From: Zasmidium citrigriseum
Taxonomy: Eukaryota; Ascomycota; Dothideomycetes; Mycosphaerellales; Mycosphaerellaceae
Assembly: GCA_002786025.1 (NCBI GenBank)
Contig: NHNW01000001.1
Location: forward strand, 992,001 to 1,056,000
Direction of reading: 5' to 3'
DNA length: 64,000 nucleotides
Of the stretch, positions 22,249-34,107 are shown in pieces. The notes under the pieces are model-generated. The model was not told the DNA's origin. It saw nothing but the letters and a program-made list of their open reading frames with translations, and ran no database searches. The first letter of the stretch is position 1. Every line of letters begins with the position of its first letter. A program made the translations under genes and the position numbers.

Positions 22249-25158
22249 GATGAACGGGAGTGAGGAGTCGAGGTCATGAGGTTTGAGGATCTCGACTCCC
22301 CTGAAGATCTGGTGAAGGGTACGACGGGGTCGCAGAAGTCTGGCAAGGAGACGGATGTCGGTATCTCAGCTGAGAAAGGTGAGCCACCGCAGAGCGACGT
22401 GTTCTGGGCGAACATGTGGCTCGTTCGATGTCAGTAGCACAAGTATCCATTCTCAGTGTCGAGTACATCCTTCACGCTCACCTCCGAAGCAAGATTCCCC
22501 ATCGACAGAAGAACTTCAGCGACGAGGTGCCGGACTTCTGATGTTGGAAATCCTCAACGGCGGCTGAAAACATGGCTCGGAGAGAAGAAGGATGAGCGAC
22601 ACTGCGGCGTCAATGGCAGGAAGTCGCTCCAGCGAGTTCAGTTCGAGAATGAGAGACACTCTCTAGCAACTCGGCTCAAGCACACATCCGAACAACAACT
22701 CAGCTCCTCACAACAACACACCTCGGAAGCAACAACAAGTGCGCGATCCGTCCCCTATTGCTCAGTCTGACTGCAGGTACAAACCTTACCTGAAGACCCA
22801 TGTGCTGGACTGTACCAGCACCAGGAATGCTTTTCCTTGCAAAGCTTCTCCTTGGGCATCGCGACATCACCTCGTCACTTCAGGGGATTTTCGCATGATA
22901 GCGTTGTCTGAGAATGGGCATCGCTATGTTGATATAGCTCTCGGTTTGCGTAGAAGCCGGTTCCGTGGTATAGGTGTCCTGCACAAGTGCGAAAATGCGA
23001 GAGGTTGAGAATATGCTTCAAGGACAAGTATCGTTTCGATTCTCTCCCCTCGCGTCAACTTGCGCGCTGTAGACTGGTGTCTTGCAGGCCCCTGACATGG
23101 TCCGAGGCGTTGAGGTGAGACTGCAGAAGAGAATGAGGCTACGACTTGCCTACCCTTGGTGCTCCGGTCATAGTGGAAGATACCTCTAGCAATCCACAAC
23201 TTTCTCGAGAAAGCCTAAGAGTTTAACAACCCTTTCGATAGCTTAGAGTCGCTTGCTCTCGTAGAGAGAGCCAATCTTCTCATTCGAGCGGAAGAAGGAG
23301 GGTAGAGACGTTGCTATGTGCCCAAGCTGGCGGTAGAGCTTGGAGTCGAAATGCTTCAGAGTTCAGGAAAATCGCAAACCGTACGATGAATCGGCACTGG
23401 ACTTCAAGGCGACTCACATGCAAACCTTGGTAGGCTTCTGCCATGTGCTGCATTGGCGCTGGCGCGACCTCTACTGCTCGTAGACTTCAATGGTGCGGCC
23501 AAGAAGTTTTTCTGCGCAGCTTCGAAAGCTTGCGATAAGACTTCTTGTTGCTGCAAAGTGCAACTCTCGCGGCGGACAGCTTCTTTGAAGCAACTGAACG
23601 AAGATAGAGGCGTCAAGAGCTGCCGGCAGATACTTCAATGGCCAAACCACGTGGTCGAAAGCTGCGTTTCGTGCAGCTGTCGTCCCAATCAGTGCCGAGA
23701 AGGTGCCATGGTGGCTGACAGCTCTTCAGAATCCGGTCGCTTGGCTCTCAATCTGGGTTTGGAGCTTTCGCTTCTAGACTGCTGCGATGTGGGATGTCGT
23801 CGATGGCCGCAGAAGAGCATGCGGCAAAGCTCGCACGTGGCGATTGAGCTGGTCTCGAAGAGGAATGTGGGATTGAGCAATCCGGCACGCACCGAAGAGG
23901 CGTACCTGACGATCTTCTTCCAAGCCCGTCAGCTCATCCAAAGGTCGAATGAAAGCCTCATCCATCCTGCCAAAGATAAGAATGCTCGCGGAGACGCATG
24001 GTAATTCTTGCCTGTCGGACGCGCACACCCGTCAGCGGAATTTCTCGAGAACACAGAGCCGGACCAGGCAATGGAGACAGCTTTTCATGGCAGACGCGGG
24101 CGTGATGTTTAACTGAAGCCTATCATGTAGCGGCTCCCTTAGCCGGCACAGGAAGAGAAGGAGTCCGCTCGTCGTGTCGGTCGTGATCGAGGGTTGATTG
24201 CAAGAAGAGTACTCAGACCAGGAGGTGAGGTTGTCGTAGCACACTTATCACCAGGTTGCGACAAGGCCAATCTCATGATCCTGGTCGCAGTTGATTTCGG
24301 CAGAATGCCGAGATTGAGCCTGTTCTGGGAAGTGTTCCCAAGCTTTCAACGGCCCAACGATGAACATTGGAGGAGCAGAGCGTTGAAAAGTGAAAATGGT
24401 GCGATGGCTTGCAGCGCTGCAGCATGATGGCGCTTGTCCACAGCAATGACAGGAGCATTCCACTCTTCACATGCAATCGTGATGGGCGTTATAGGATAGC
24501 AAGGATGTGTTCAAGGAGAGGCGCTGGGATGGTCTGGGCTCTGCGAACCAGAAGGGGAAGCGCGACGGAGAAAATAGCCTTCAGGCTTCGATTGGCTGGG
24601 GGAGCACAGGCTGCAGATTAGCGTGAGGTTAATTCGATGGTGGAAGCCGCCGTCTCCAGGACCTGGCACAAGCTGGCAGCGACCTCCCTTTGGCGTCGAA
24701 CTGGACTGGGAAGGCACTGCTCGGCCGCTGCCTCGATCAAGACCAGCAAAAGACCAGGGCGGTCGTGGGCGTCGCAGAATCATGCAACTCTGACCGAATC
24801 CACAAACCTTTTCTCTTCCTCGTGCACGCACGCTGCCGCACCGAATTCCACGCCCGCCGCTCATTCTCTCGCATATATCAACGCCATTCCCTCTCCGCGC
24901 ACCACCGCTTCCAACTGCCAAGGACTGGACATACCTACCGTCATTCGCCATCGCCGTGTCAGAGGACTGTCTCGCCGCCTGCTGCGACAAGCATTCATTC
25001 ACCGTCCCTCCCTGTCCTGCTTGCCTTCACCACCACGCCAGCACACGGACTGGCCTGATCAATCGCTCTCTCTTCCTCGAACTCAAACGACTGCTCAAAT
25101 CTCCCGTCGACTTCACGCCTGCCGGTCCTGAACTCTACCTCAACCACCGCCTGTCGAC
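22249..25158. other. Gene-poor region, 2.9 kb
   Basis: No gene is supported. The longest frame (23453-24004, plus) overlaps minus-strand frames, has no start context or domain, and is probably chance. The last several hundred bases before 25159 are C/T-rich and likely form the long leader of the next gene. Confidence 0.5.
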
Positions 25159-25767
25159 ATGGCGTCCTCCAACACCACCTTCGGTGCGACTATCGTGCCT
25201 TCTGCCAGGCCTAACGAGCACAGCCTGCTCCCACAACCTGTCACACAATCGCCCGCTCTCACGCCCGCCGTCTCCCGCGAGGACTTTTACGATGGCGCTT
25301 CCGTTCCAATCCAATCTCCATTCTACGAGCATCCGCCCGCCTCGCACGAAGTAGTCTCACACAGCCGACAGAACAGCGACAACAAGGTCCCCACCACCGC
25401 CGTCTTCGAGAAGGATGTCGAGAGTGGTAACATCACTCCGCTTTCCACCACGGACGACGAGAACCCCTTCCACAAGAACCATGGTATCGAGAACAACAAG
25501 GAGTGTGCCATGTGGCCATCGAAGCAGACCTTGAAGCAGAAGAGGAAAGAGGAGAGGAAGCTCAAGAGAGATCAGAAGGGATTCGCAGGCTGTGCACCTG
25601 TCGTAAACAAGTGGAGTACGCTCAGCAAGAAGCAACGCTTGCTGGTCAAGGTTGCTGTTGCTGTCTTCCTCGTCGGCGTTGCTGTGGCTATTGGCGTCGG
25701 CATCAGTGTGGCTGTCAAGGGCACGTACTACGTAGCCGATGGCAGCTCGAAGCATATTGGGAGATGA
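25159..25767 (+). CDS. Small single-pass membrane protein, unknown function
   Basis: Open frame of 202 aa. Residues 1-115 are polar and disordered, rich in Ser, Pro and Thr. A basic helix rich in Lys/Arg/Glu follows (about 118-140), then one strong transmembrane segment near the C-terminus (LLVKVAVAVFLVGVAVAIGV, about 162-187). A tail of only 15 residues follows. There is no signal peptide, so it looks like a type II or tail-proximal anchored protein with most of its mass in the cytosol. I do not recognise the family. The 3' side carries a well-formed intron (25782-25833) after the stop, implying a spliced 3' UTR or an alternative C-terminus. Confidence 0.75.
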   Translation: MASSNTTFGATIVPSARPNEHSLLPQPVTQSPALTPAVSREDFYDGASVPIQSPFYEHPPASHEVVSHSRQNSDNKVPTTAVFEKDVESGNITPLSTTDDENPFHKNHGIENNKECAMWPSKQTLKQKRKEERKLKRDQKGFAGCAPVVNKWSTLSKKQRLLVKVAVAVFLVGVAVAIGVGISVAVKGTYYVADGSSKHIGR

Positions 25768-26688
25768 TTAATGGCAGACGGGTATGTTCTCGCATGTCAT
25801 GATGAACCTGGCCTCATGCTAACACACTGGCAGACACACATCCCGCACCCACCGCCTCACGGCTTCCACACTCGTTCACGAGTCGACCAAGTGGCCCTAG
25901 CCACCCTTATGATGATACCCGTCTTACTGTACAGATCTTTTTGGCGAGGTGCTTGCGGAGTTCTTTGGGATACTTTGGCATTGGAGGATGTTACATAAAC
26001 TTGCACAGGAGGGACACCAATCATGGGAGCGACACATTTGTTGATGAGCGGACTGGGTTCACCCTCCCATTTCACGGCCTATCGGTCCATGTCGTATGTA
26101 TTTCTGCATCATGTAAAGGCTTCGCGGCAATGATCAAGATCTTGTTGACGTTGACTTACTCTTCTTATCCTTCGACTCGTGCAGGTATAATACTTACTGC
26201 AGGGCGGCTCAACGATAATACACATTGACGGCGGGACTGACTCGCTGGAGTTTGAACTGACAAGTGCGAAGGCGACAACGTAATCGTTGGCGTAAGAGCC
26301 GCACAGGACACACTCAACACCAGCGGCATCAAGACGACCCGACCTCCGACTTCCACCTCGGATCAGGCTGGATCAGTGCATCGCTCAAGTTACCTGGATC
26401 AGGTTCGGGAGCGAAAAGACGGGAAGTGGTAGCGCTTGCCCTACGAGCTACTTTGTGAGGGAGGGCTCGCTTCGGGTAAGCAACAAACCCTATAGAGAAA
26501 TATGCACGGTAGCTGATGGCGGGAACAGGTGGGTTTCTAAGAAGATGAACATGTAGAGCAGAATGGTTACTGCTCGGGATAGATGGCGTGGCAGAGCCGC
26601 ATAGGAGGCAAAAGTACTTATTGTGAGGCTTTCGCCTGCACTTCGCGAAGGAAACAACGACACCCTTGAACTCAACGCCTCCAGCACA
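25768..26688. other. Intergenic region with a probable 3' UTR intron
   Basis: Positions 25782-25833 have donor gtatgt, branch gctaac and acceptor ggcag (52 nt), just after the stop codon of the membrane-protein gene. The remainder is the promoter of the FAD oxidoreductase gene; no other gene is seen. Confidence 0.55.
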
Positions 26689-28333
26689 ATGGCTGAAATC
26701 GAGACATTGAAGTCACTCCTCTCGCCTTCCGAGCTCCTCACGTCTGAGCATGCCTCTTACGTCGCCGACTCCAAGACTTGGGCGCAGCAGAGATATGAAC
26801 ATCCTGCTCTCGTCATTCGACCGACATCCGTAGAGACTCTTTCGAAGGTGGTCAAGGTCCTCGCGGACTCGTCGCTTAAATGGCAAGTCAGAAACGGCGG
26901 GGCAGGGAACGCTTCTGCACAAGATGTCGTGGTGTCGATGAGGGCGTTCTGGGGATTGGAGTTTGATCGCGAGAAGGAGGTGGTTGAGCTTGGTGCGGGC
27001 ATGCTCTGGAGTGAGTACTATGAGGAGATGGAGAGGGTTGCGCCTGATTATACTGGTGAGATGTCTCTTATGTTACTTGACTTGAAGAGCTTGCTGATGA
27101 AGGATGGCAGTCGTTGCTTGTCGCACGCCTTTCATTGGTGTCGCTGGATCCATCATGGCGGGTGGATTCAGTTGGCTCTCCGGAGAGTTTGGGTGTACTT
27201 CTGATCCGGAGAACTTCCTCGATGCACAGGTGGTCAAGTTGGATGGGAGTGTAGTCTGGGCGAATCAGGAGCCTGACCTTCTTTGGGGCCTGCGAGGTGC
27301 TCAGCTTGGTCTTGGAGGTGAGACGTTCTATCCCTCAAACAAGCCTCCTGATGCTAACTGGATCTCCTCACAGTCGTAACGAAACTCAAGCTCCGCGCCC
27401 GCCCTTACTCCCAATCCATTTGGGGCGGTATGATCCTCATCCCCAAGACCAAAGAGAACGAAACCCTCGTCGCCCGCGGTATCGCCTCAATGGACACCGG
27501 CAACCCCCTCCCAAGAGTTTCCATGTTCCTCTATACCATCAGCGGCATGCTGGCTTCCATCCTTGGCGGACAGAACGAACCCATGCTCATTGTGCATGTC
27601 GTGGACGGCAACGGTGAAGCCCACGGTCGGAAGCTCCTGTCCTGGGCACTGGAAATCCCGGGTGTTATCGATTCGACCAAGGTAATGAATCTGCGCGGGA
27701 TATCGCGTTTGCAGGAGGCAGCGGAGAGTACGATGGGCAAGTCGAAGGCTTGGGTGCAAGCTATCACATTGCCGAGGATTACGGAGGAGATTGTCAAGAG
27801 TGCGTTTGAGTGGCATGACAGGGTTAGGGGGGCGGGTGGGAGTGTTGGGGAGGAGTGCTATTTTATTTTTGAGCTGTTCAGTATGGTGAGTGGACTGCAG
27901 GTCCTTGGTGAGAGAGACTTGTTACTGATGGCATGTACAGCGAGGCTCCTCTTCACAGACCTCAGACTCCGCATGGCCTCGACCCAAGGACGCACGACAC
28001 ATCATGCTTGCCAGCGGAGGGTGTGCTGGCGATGCGCCAAAGGAAGAAGTCGACCAGGCCCTACGTATTGCGAAGACTTGCTTGAAAGAGATCCTTGGGG
28101 AGAAGTATGACGAGAGACGCATCGCTGTGAACTCGTTGGAGGACTTCAATGATGCTGAGACTGTAAGTCAACCCTGTTCTGACTGAGGTAAGGGGAAGCT
28201 GACTGCGTCGCAGATCTACGCAGATAACTGGAAACGCCTGGTCGCCGTCAAGAGGAAGTATGACCCGGATAGTCGCATGGAAAGTGTAACCCGCATCAAT
28301 TGGGCAGAGGAGGCGAAGAAGATGGATCTCTGA
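26689..28333 (+). CDS. FAD-linked oxidoreductase (PCMH/berberine-bridge-like)
   Basis: Five exons (26689-27055, 27111-27317, 27374-27885, 27941-28162, 28214-28333) give 475 aa, the normal size. The PCMH FAD-binding domain covers residues about 40-200: LVIRPTSVETLSKVV, the loop NGGAGNAS (69-76), then GVAGSIMAGGFSWLSGEFGC and EPDLLWGLRGAQLGLGVVTKL. The C-terminus YADNWKRLVAVKRKYDP is the berberine-like motif that completes the active site. The loop that carries the FAD-linking histidine in many members (RSGGH) has no histidine here, so FAD may be held non-covalently or by one bond. No signal peptide is seen, so it is probably intracellular. It probably oxidises a small organic substrate. The MFS transporter downstream in the same orientation suggests a shared substrate pathway, but the 1.2-kb gap argues against tight coupling. 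Confidence 0.9.
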
Positions 28334-28381
28334 TCGCGTGCCGGGCACAGGCAAGGTAATGTTGAAGTCAATTTTATATGA

Positions 28382-28462
28382 TTGTGGCGCCTGTGCTACT
28401 CAAGAGGGCGACAGGAATTGAAGAATGATGCTTCTTCCCCCATGAGCCAATGAAATCACTCG
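28382..28462. repeat. Diverged short repeat, copy 1 (weak)
   Basis: Begins with a version of tgtggctctgcact (here broken up) and ends in atgagccaatgaaat. It shares the start and end blocks with the three better copies, but the middle is poorly conserved. Confidence 0.4.
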
Positions 28463-28850
28463 AGATTGAGGTGAGGTTCACCTTGCAGGTTACGGCCATG
28501 CTTGTGCCTCGACACTGGCCTTTTTCCCCCAAAACACAGAGCAGGGGTACTGACTTCGAACTCTGGGATCTGGCCACCGCGCAACACCCGGTCTCACTAA
28601 CGAATTATACAGAGATCTTTTCAGCGTCCGTCAAGCCCGTCCATTTTCATCGAGGCTCTGCATCGGGATGAGAATGACCCGGTGGCTGTCAGCAAGACTC
28701 AAAATCGCACAACTCTTCACACGAGCAAATAAGCGGGCTTTTCGAACCGTACTTCGCAGACTCGAGTCGGCGTCCATGAGGTTCCTCCCGACTCTACGTT
28801 TCCGTCATCGCCTTCGAATGACAGGTCCAATGCATTTCGGATCCGATATT

Positions 28851-28936
28851 TGTGGCTCTGCACTATGAAGAGAACCCACTTCATGTTCCTAGACATTGGA
28901 GAAGAAGAGGACTCTTCGCACAAGCCAATGAGATGA
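28851..28936. repeat. Diverged short repeat, copy 2
   Basis: Starts tgtggctctgcact and ends caagccaatgagatgag, with a middle block ending in cttcgcac. It lies almost head-to-tail with copy 3. Confidence 0.55.
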
Positions 28937-28954
28937 GTGTTGGCTATCGACGCC

Positions 28955-29042
28955 TGTGGCTCTGCACTCTACACAAGCCGGCCCCCAACTTCGAAAGATT
29001 CGGGCATGTTGCTTTTCTTGGGATGAGCCAATGAGATCGAGG
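28955..29042. repeat. Diverged short repeat, copy 3
   Basis: Starts tgtggctctgcact, has the inner block ggcccccaacttcg, then gcttttcttgggatgagccaatgagat. It matches copy 4 (34154-34262) in all three blocks. Confidence 0.65.
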
Positions 29043-29513
29043 TACGCCGATGTTTTCGCCCGCAGTCTGCGTCTTTCTGTGGTGCGAGTTCTTTCCATTG
29101 GATCTCTTCACATTGAAGCAGCGAGGGAGATGTGCCTCACAAGGCATTGTGGGCGGTCGAACAAGAACCGATACGTGCTGATCTCTTGCCACGAGGCTCC
29201 ACGTGCATGACCACCTCCGCACGCCCAGAGCTTGGCCGCCACGTGAACGGCGCTATTTCGTCAATCTCTGGGGTCGACAGCCCACTTGCTGTGGACGGGA
29301 TTGCTCCTTTGGATGTCGTCTCCCGCGGCGCTCTCGTTGAGTATGGGGTACTCTTGCTTGGCTTTGTCGCTTAGGCCGCGGCCACAGTCTTTCCCACGGG
29401 GACGTTTCGACGTTTCACCAGATACTTATCGCAGCCTCCTGCCATGATGGAGACACGACTTTGTTCACCCTGTTTATCTCTCCTCTATCTATACCAGGAC
29501 TCCATCTCCCACC

Positions 29514-31343
29514 ATGGACAAAGAAGGCTTTACCGACGAGCGACTGGAGCAAATGCCCAGAGACACTTCTCCCTCTTCCAATGACAAGAACACCCCAAGC
29601 GAGAATGAAGAGTTGATATCCTCTTTCAGTCTACGAGACCAGAAGGCGTTGTTGCGGCGGGTTGACATTCGACTCATTCCAATCTGCGGTGTGATGTACT
29701 GCGTGTCCTTACTCGATCGCACCAACCTGTCCAACGCCAATATTGCCGGTATGGGAGAAGAGCTGAACTTGGGCAAAGTCAATGGAGTCGACAGATATGT
29801 AAGTGAAGTCGCAGGTCCAATAATGAAACTGCTAACATGATTCTCAGTCGATCATCGCTCTCGTCTTCTTTATCACTTACACTATTGCACAGCCTCCTGC
29901 CACAGTAATGTGTCGAAAAATCGGACCGCGAGTGTTTCTATCCAGTATCACTCTGCTCTGGGGCCTGATTATGCTGGGCATGGGATTCGTCCAGGACTGG
30001 ACGTCCTTGATCGGGTTGCGTCTTGTTCTAGGCATCTTTGAGGTACGCCTTCTGCTGCTGTGCGACTCACAATAGATATACTGACCGACAGTCTACAGGC
30101 CGGCTTCTTTCCCGGTGTGGTATATCTCCTTTCCACGTGGTACGTAAACTGAAGTGCAGAAGCCATCCTGTTGCAAGTCTGAGACACATGCTGACCTTCT
30201 CTCCTTTGCTTTCAGGTATACTCGATATGAAGTAGGCAAGAGATACGCTTTCTTCTACCTTATCGGATGTGTCGCTTCGGCATTCGGTGGCATCCTCGCC
30301 TTCGGCTTGATGCAGATGGAGGGTTTAGCAAGTACGTGTTGGCAGATCACTTTCTCCCCAGCTGAGACTGACATCCACGAACAGATTATGGCGGCTGGCG
30401 ATGGATCTTCATTATTGAAGGTCTGCTGACGGTCGTCATTGCCGGACTCGGATTCCTCTTCTTGCGATCATTCCCAGACAACACCAAGTCGAAGTCGTTG
30501 AAGTTCATGACTGAAGATGAACGGCGCCTCATCATCGCTCGTGTCAACCACGACCGCGGAGATGCAGATGTTGAGAAGTTCAACCTGAAGCGCTGGGCTC
30601 GTTCTGGCCTGGATTGGAAGGTGAGTCCACCAAACTCCTCTTGACTTGAAGGGCACTAACAACGTTGATTAAGATCTGGGCATATGCAACCATCTTCGGC
30701 TCTATCACGACCGTCTCCTACGCTCTAGCCTACTTCCTGCCTCAGATCTTGAACTACAGCTTGGGATTTGACACTGGCACCTCGCAATGTCTCATAGCAC
30801 CACCGTACGCCTTCGCAGGAATCATGGTAAGGCGTCTTGCCCAAGATTAACCATTATCGTTCCATGCTAACATGTTGATAGATGATCCTGACCGGCTGGT
30901 GGGGCGACAAATACCACATGCGTGGCCCGGCCTGCGCCTTCAACGCCGCCATGGCCATCATCGGTCTCGCTCTAGTCGGCTTCTACGAAGGAGCAGAAGT
31001 CCGCTATCTCGGCGTCTTCTTCGCCACGGCCGGAGCCAACGCCAATGTCCCTGTGGCGATGTCGTATCAAGCCAACAACATCCGTGGACAATGGAAGAGA
31101 GCATTTTGCTCTGCCACACTCGTCGGCTTTGGAGCCATTGGTGGCATCGTTGGAAGTACGGTGTTTCGCAGTGAGGATGCTCCTGGATATGTTCCGGGGG
31201 TCAGTGTCGCTATCGGATCGCAGGTGCTTATCATCTTTTGCGTTGCGCTTTTGACGTTCGAGTTTAAAAGGCAGAATGGTAAGGCGGAGCGTGGGGAGAA
31301 GGTCCTCGAGGAGGGCGATGCCAATTTCAGGTATACCTATTAG
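29514..31343 (+). CDS. MFS transporter, anion:cation symporter family (Dal5/Tna1-like)
   Basis: Seven exons (29514-29798, 29848-30042, 30099-30139, 30216-30331, 30385-30620, 30674-30826, 30882-31343) join in frame to 495 aa. After a 40-residue polar N-terminus comes the family's TM1 signature (RRVDIRLIPICGVMYCVSLL then DRTNLSNANIAGM). The TM4-TM5 region GLRLVLGIFEAGFFPGVVYL and the STWYTRYEVGKRYAFF block are typical of the allantoate/nicotinate permease group. All introns are 49-76 nt with standard signals; one exon is only 41 nt. The protein should import an organic anion such as a carboxylate or vitamin precursor across the plasma membrane. Its neighbour on the upstream side is an FAD oxidoreductase, which may act on the imported compound (inference). 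Confidence 0.93.
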
Positions 31344-31843
31344 CGTGCGGCATACACTCTTTGAAGCTCTTCAAAGTTAAGCAGCAAGAGAGATGTATCT
31401 GATAAGTCTCCCAGTACGATGTCGAACAAGTACCGGTACGTACTCGTCTCACCTGATCATCATCAGTCTCGCCAGCCTGGGCACGTGCGTGCCTGCAGAC
31501 TTACTGCAAGCCACAGCACCTCGACACCCAGCTCCACGCCAGCCACCTTCACGGTGGACGCGATGGCACCACCAACACCACCACCGTGGCCGCTCTGTGC
31601 CAAGACACTTCAGCAGCCCCATCGGCCACAATGCTGTCCAACAACCACTTCTGGAGATCATGAGTGGTCTCGACTGCATCGCATTCGCACGGCATGATGG
31701 AACGACACCTTGAAAGCAGCCACTGAACGATGGCAGTACTTGAGGATCAGACGAGCCATCTATGAGGATCTTAAAGGGCACACGGGCTCCCAGAGAGGTA
31801 GACGGGTGTGTTTCTTCTGCCTCGGGCATTCAAAACCACCAAT
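31344..31843. other. Intergenic region
   Basis: Promoter region between the MFS gene and the DUF3176-like gene, same orientation. It is rich in CACCAC-type runs near 31570-31590; no gene is seen. Confidence 0.6.
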
Positions 31844-34107
31844 ATGGCTTCTCACTTTGCACACCAGCCAAATGGAGTACAGACTTTCGACCTGGGACTG
31901 CTTCCAACGGTCTACAACGAGAAGAAAGAGGCCACTGAGCAAGTACACCCTGTGCCGCAACACGACCACAGCGACGATGAACCGCAGTCAACAGAAACAT
32001 CGGAGCCTTTGTGGCAACCAGGCTTCATGTCTCGCTTCCCGTAAGTAGACCTTTCTCTTGTCCGCCCCATCGAGCCTGTGCTAAGACTGTTATCATCGCA
32101 GCTGGCTGGGAATCGGCGCCATCTTCTTCGTCTTGCTATGTCTCGGCGGCAACGTCGTCATACTTGCGGTGTCTGATGGCATGCCTCAAGGTGATCAGAC
32201 GTGGCAGGAGATCCGCAGACAAGGCCTGACCGAGAACGCGTGGCCGAAACAAATCCGACCGTCGGTGTGCTTGACGATCCTCAACAATCTCGCAAACCTT
32301 GCATTCAGCCTTGCAATTGCGAACGGTATCGCCATCGCGTGGTGGCGTAAAGCGCTGAAGGGATCGACTATCGACCAACTGCACAAGTCTTGGAACTTCA
32401 GTTCGAGTATCAAGGCTGCTGCCCTTGCTGGAAGGAGCTTCAACTTCATTGCTCTGGCTGCCCTCGTTGCCAAGTGAGTCCATGGTTTCGTGACAGTGCT
32501 CTCACACGCTGACTGTCTTAGGTTCACAGTCATCGATGGTGTATTGATGCAGTCAGCAACTATCACCGAGCTTGTCACTGACGTACTCAACAACACGACG
32601 ATCCGTACTTGGGCCAGAGACTCTTTCCCCGTTACAGGCTCCACGGTTCAATCTACCGACACAAGCACTTCACATATCAGCTACCAGATCGCAGACTTCT
32701 TCGCCGATGAGCTCTATGCATGGGATCAGAATCCTCAATTTCTCCCCTTTGTCGGCTTCCAGGGATGTGTCAACGCTACGTGTTTTGCAAAAGTTCCAGC
32801 CGCTGGCTTGGAGTTCAACTGCAGCAAGGTCACTGAGACGACTATCGACTTGTACAAAGATCTCATGGTGAGTGAGATGACTCTGATAACTTGATCGAAA
32901 GCTGACTTGCGATAGCCCAAAATCGAAGAAGACGGATCTGTACTGGATTCCAGCTTGAAAAGTACAACGGTGTACGATGTCTCGTTCCACGAAACCAATG
33001 GCGACGGATCGATTACCGAGGCTGGATATGTCTCGGACTCACTCTCGAAAGTCCTTATGAACGTCTCCTACACGGCATCGAGGAACGATGGAGGATCGTC
33101 GCCCTCCGCGTGTCCGGGCACTCTGTACAAGCAAACGTGCACATTGACTCCAGCTGTCGTGACCTATCCTGTCATGGTACAGAACTATGGCGGCCCACGA
33201 GGAAGCCAGAGTGTCACTTTCGCCACGCCCCAGTCAAATGACATTCGCAAGCCCCTGGCATTCGATATCGAAAACCAGCAGCAAGAAGGCTTCCAGATCG
33301 AACGCACACTTGAATTTGCAGAGACGTATCTAGACGATGTCAAACTTCGGGGGGTCATGCAGGCCTTCACGCAATACCTTACCGGCCATGCAAGCATCAA
33401 GTGGCATCCGACAAGAGGCTTCAGCTTGATACAGCGGACTGGCAATGTACAAACGTACATCTTGGATGGTGTCAACACTAGCTATGGCCAGGCTGACTGC
33501 GGTGTGGTCTTTAACGATCCAATGGCGCCAGACAGCACAAGGAGGAACACTCAAAGCCTTGTGGCGATGATGAACGAGATCATGTAAGAGCGAGAAGCTG
33601 CACTGTTGAGAAACATAAAAGATCGCTAACACGAGTGAATGCAGGTTCGCGCTCTCCATGGACATCAGCAACACGGATCCCAGTTTCCAGCACGACTTCA
33701 AAGATGTCCCAGCCACGATATATGCAGAGAGCATCCACTTCAAGACAAGGTATCTCTACATGATGGGCGCGATCATCTCAACGGTCATCTGTGTGGCTTG
33801 TGTGCTACCGACGTACTGGGGTAAGTCAAACCAGTCATAGCATCTCAGAAGGAGGCTGATATCTTCAACAGGCTACTGGCAACTCGGCCGCAAGGTCAGC
33901 CTGGGGCCATTCGAGATCGCTCACGCCTTCCGCTCGCCGATGACCGCGCCGGCGCAGAATGGCACGATAGACCAGGTCATTGATTGTGTCGGCCATCGAC
34001 AAGTGCAGTATGGACATATCGTTGCCGGAGATGCGAGAGGGGTCTTTGGGATCGCTGAGCCCGAGTACGTCGCTAGGATGGATGGACAGAGAAGGTCACG
34101 GCGTTAG
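31844..34107 (+). CDS. Fungal multi-pass membrane protein, DUF3176-like
   Basis: Six exons (31844-32040, 32102-32473, 32522-32867, 32916-33583, 33645-33820, 33872-34107) join to 664 aa. There is a 65-residue polar N-terminus, then a hydrophobic segment (WLGIGAIFFVLLCLGGNVVI) and a second one in the region after IRPSVCLTILNNLANLAFSL. Next is the block KGSTIDQLHKSWNFSSS with a further hydrophobic stretch, and a large N-glycosylation-site-rich extracytoplasmic domain with paired cysteines. The final membrane helix (MMGAIISTVICVACVLPTYW) is followed by GYWQLGRKVSLGPFEIAHAF. This topology and ending are characteristic of the DUF3176 group of ascomycete plasma-membrane proteins, which has no known function. 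Family assignment is from general resemblance. An upstream non-ATG extension is not supported. Confidence 0.82.

Larger units (their letters stand above)
28334..29513. other. Intergenic region carrying diverged short repeats
   Basis: Apart from three degenerate copies of an approximately 90-nt repeat (listed separately), no coding signal is seen. The last part is the promoter of the MFS gene. Confidence 0.6.

Noticed and set aside
23453..24028. Frames on both strands, including a 183-codon plus frame
   Set aside because: Cysteine-rich but without a signal peptide or a consistent splice model; overlaps minus frames of equal quality.
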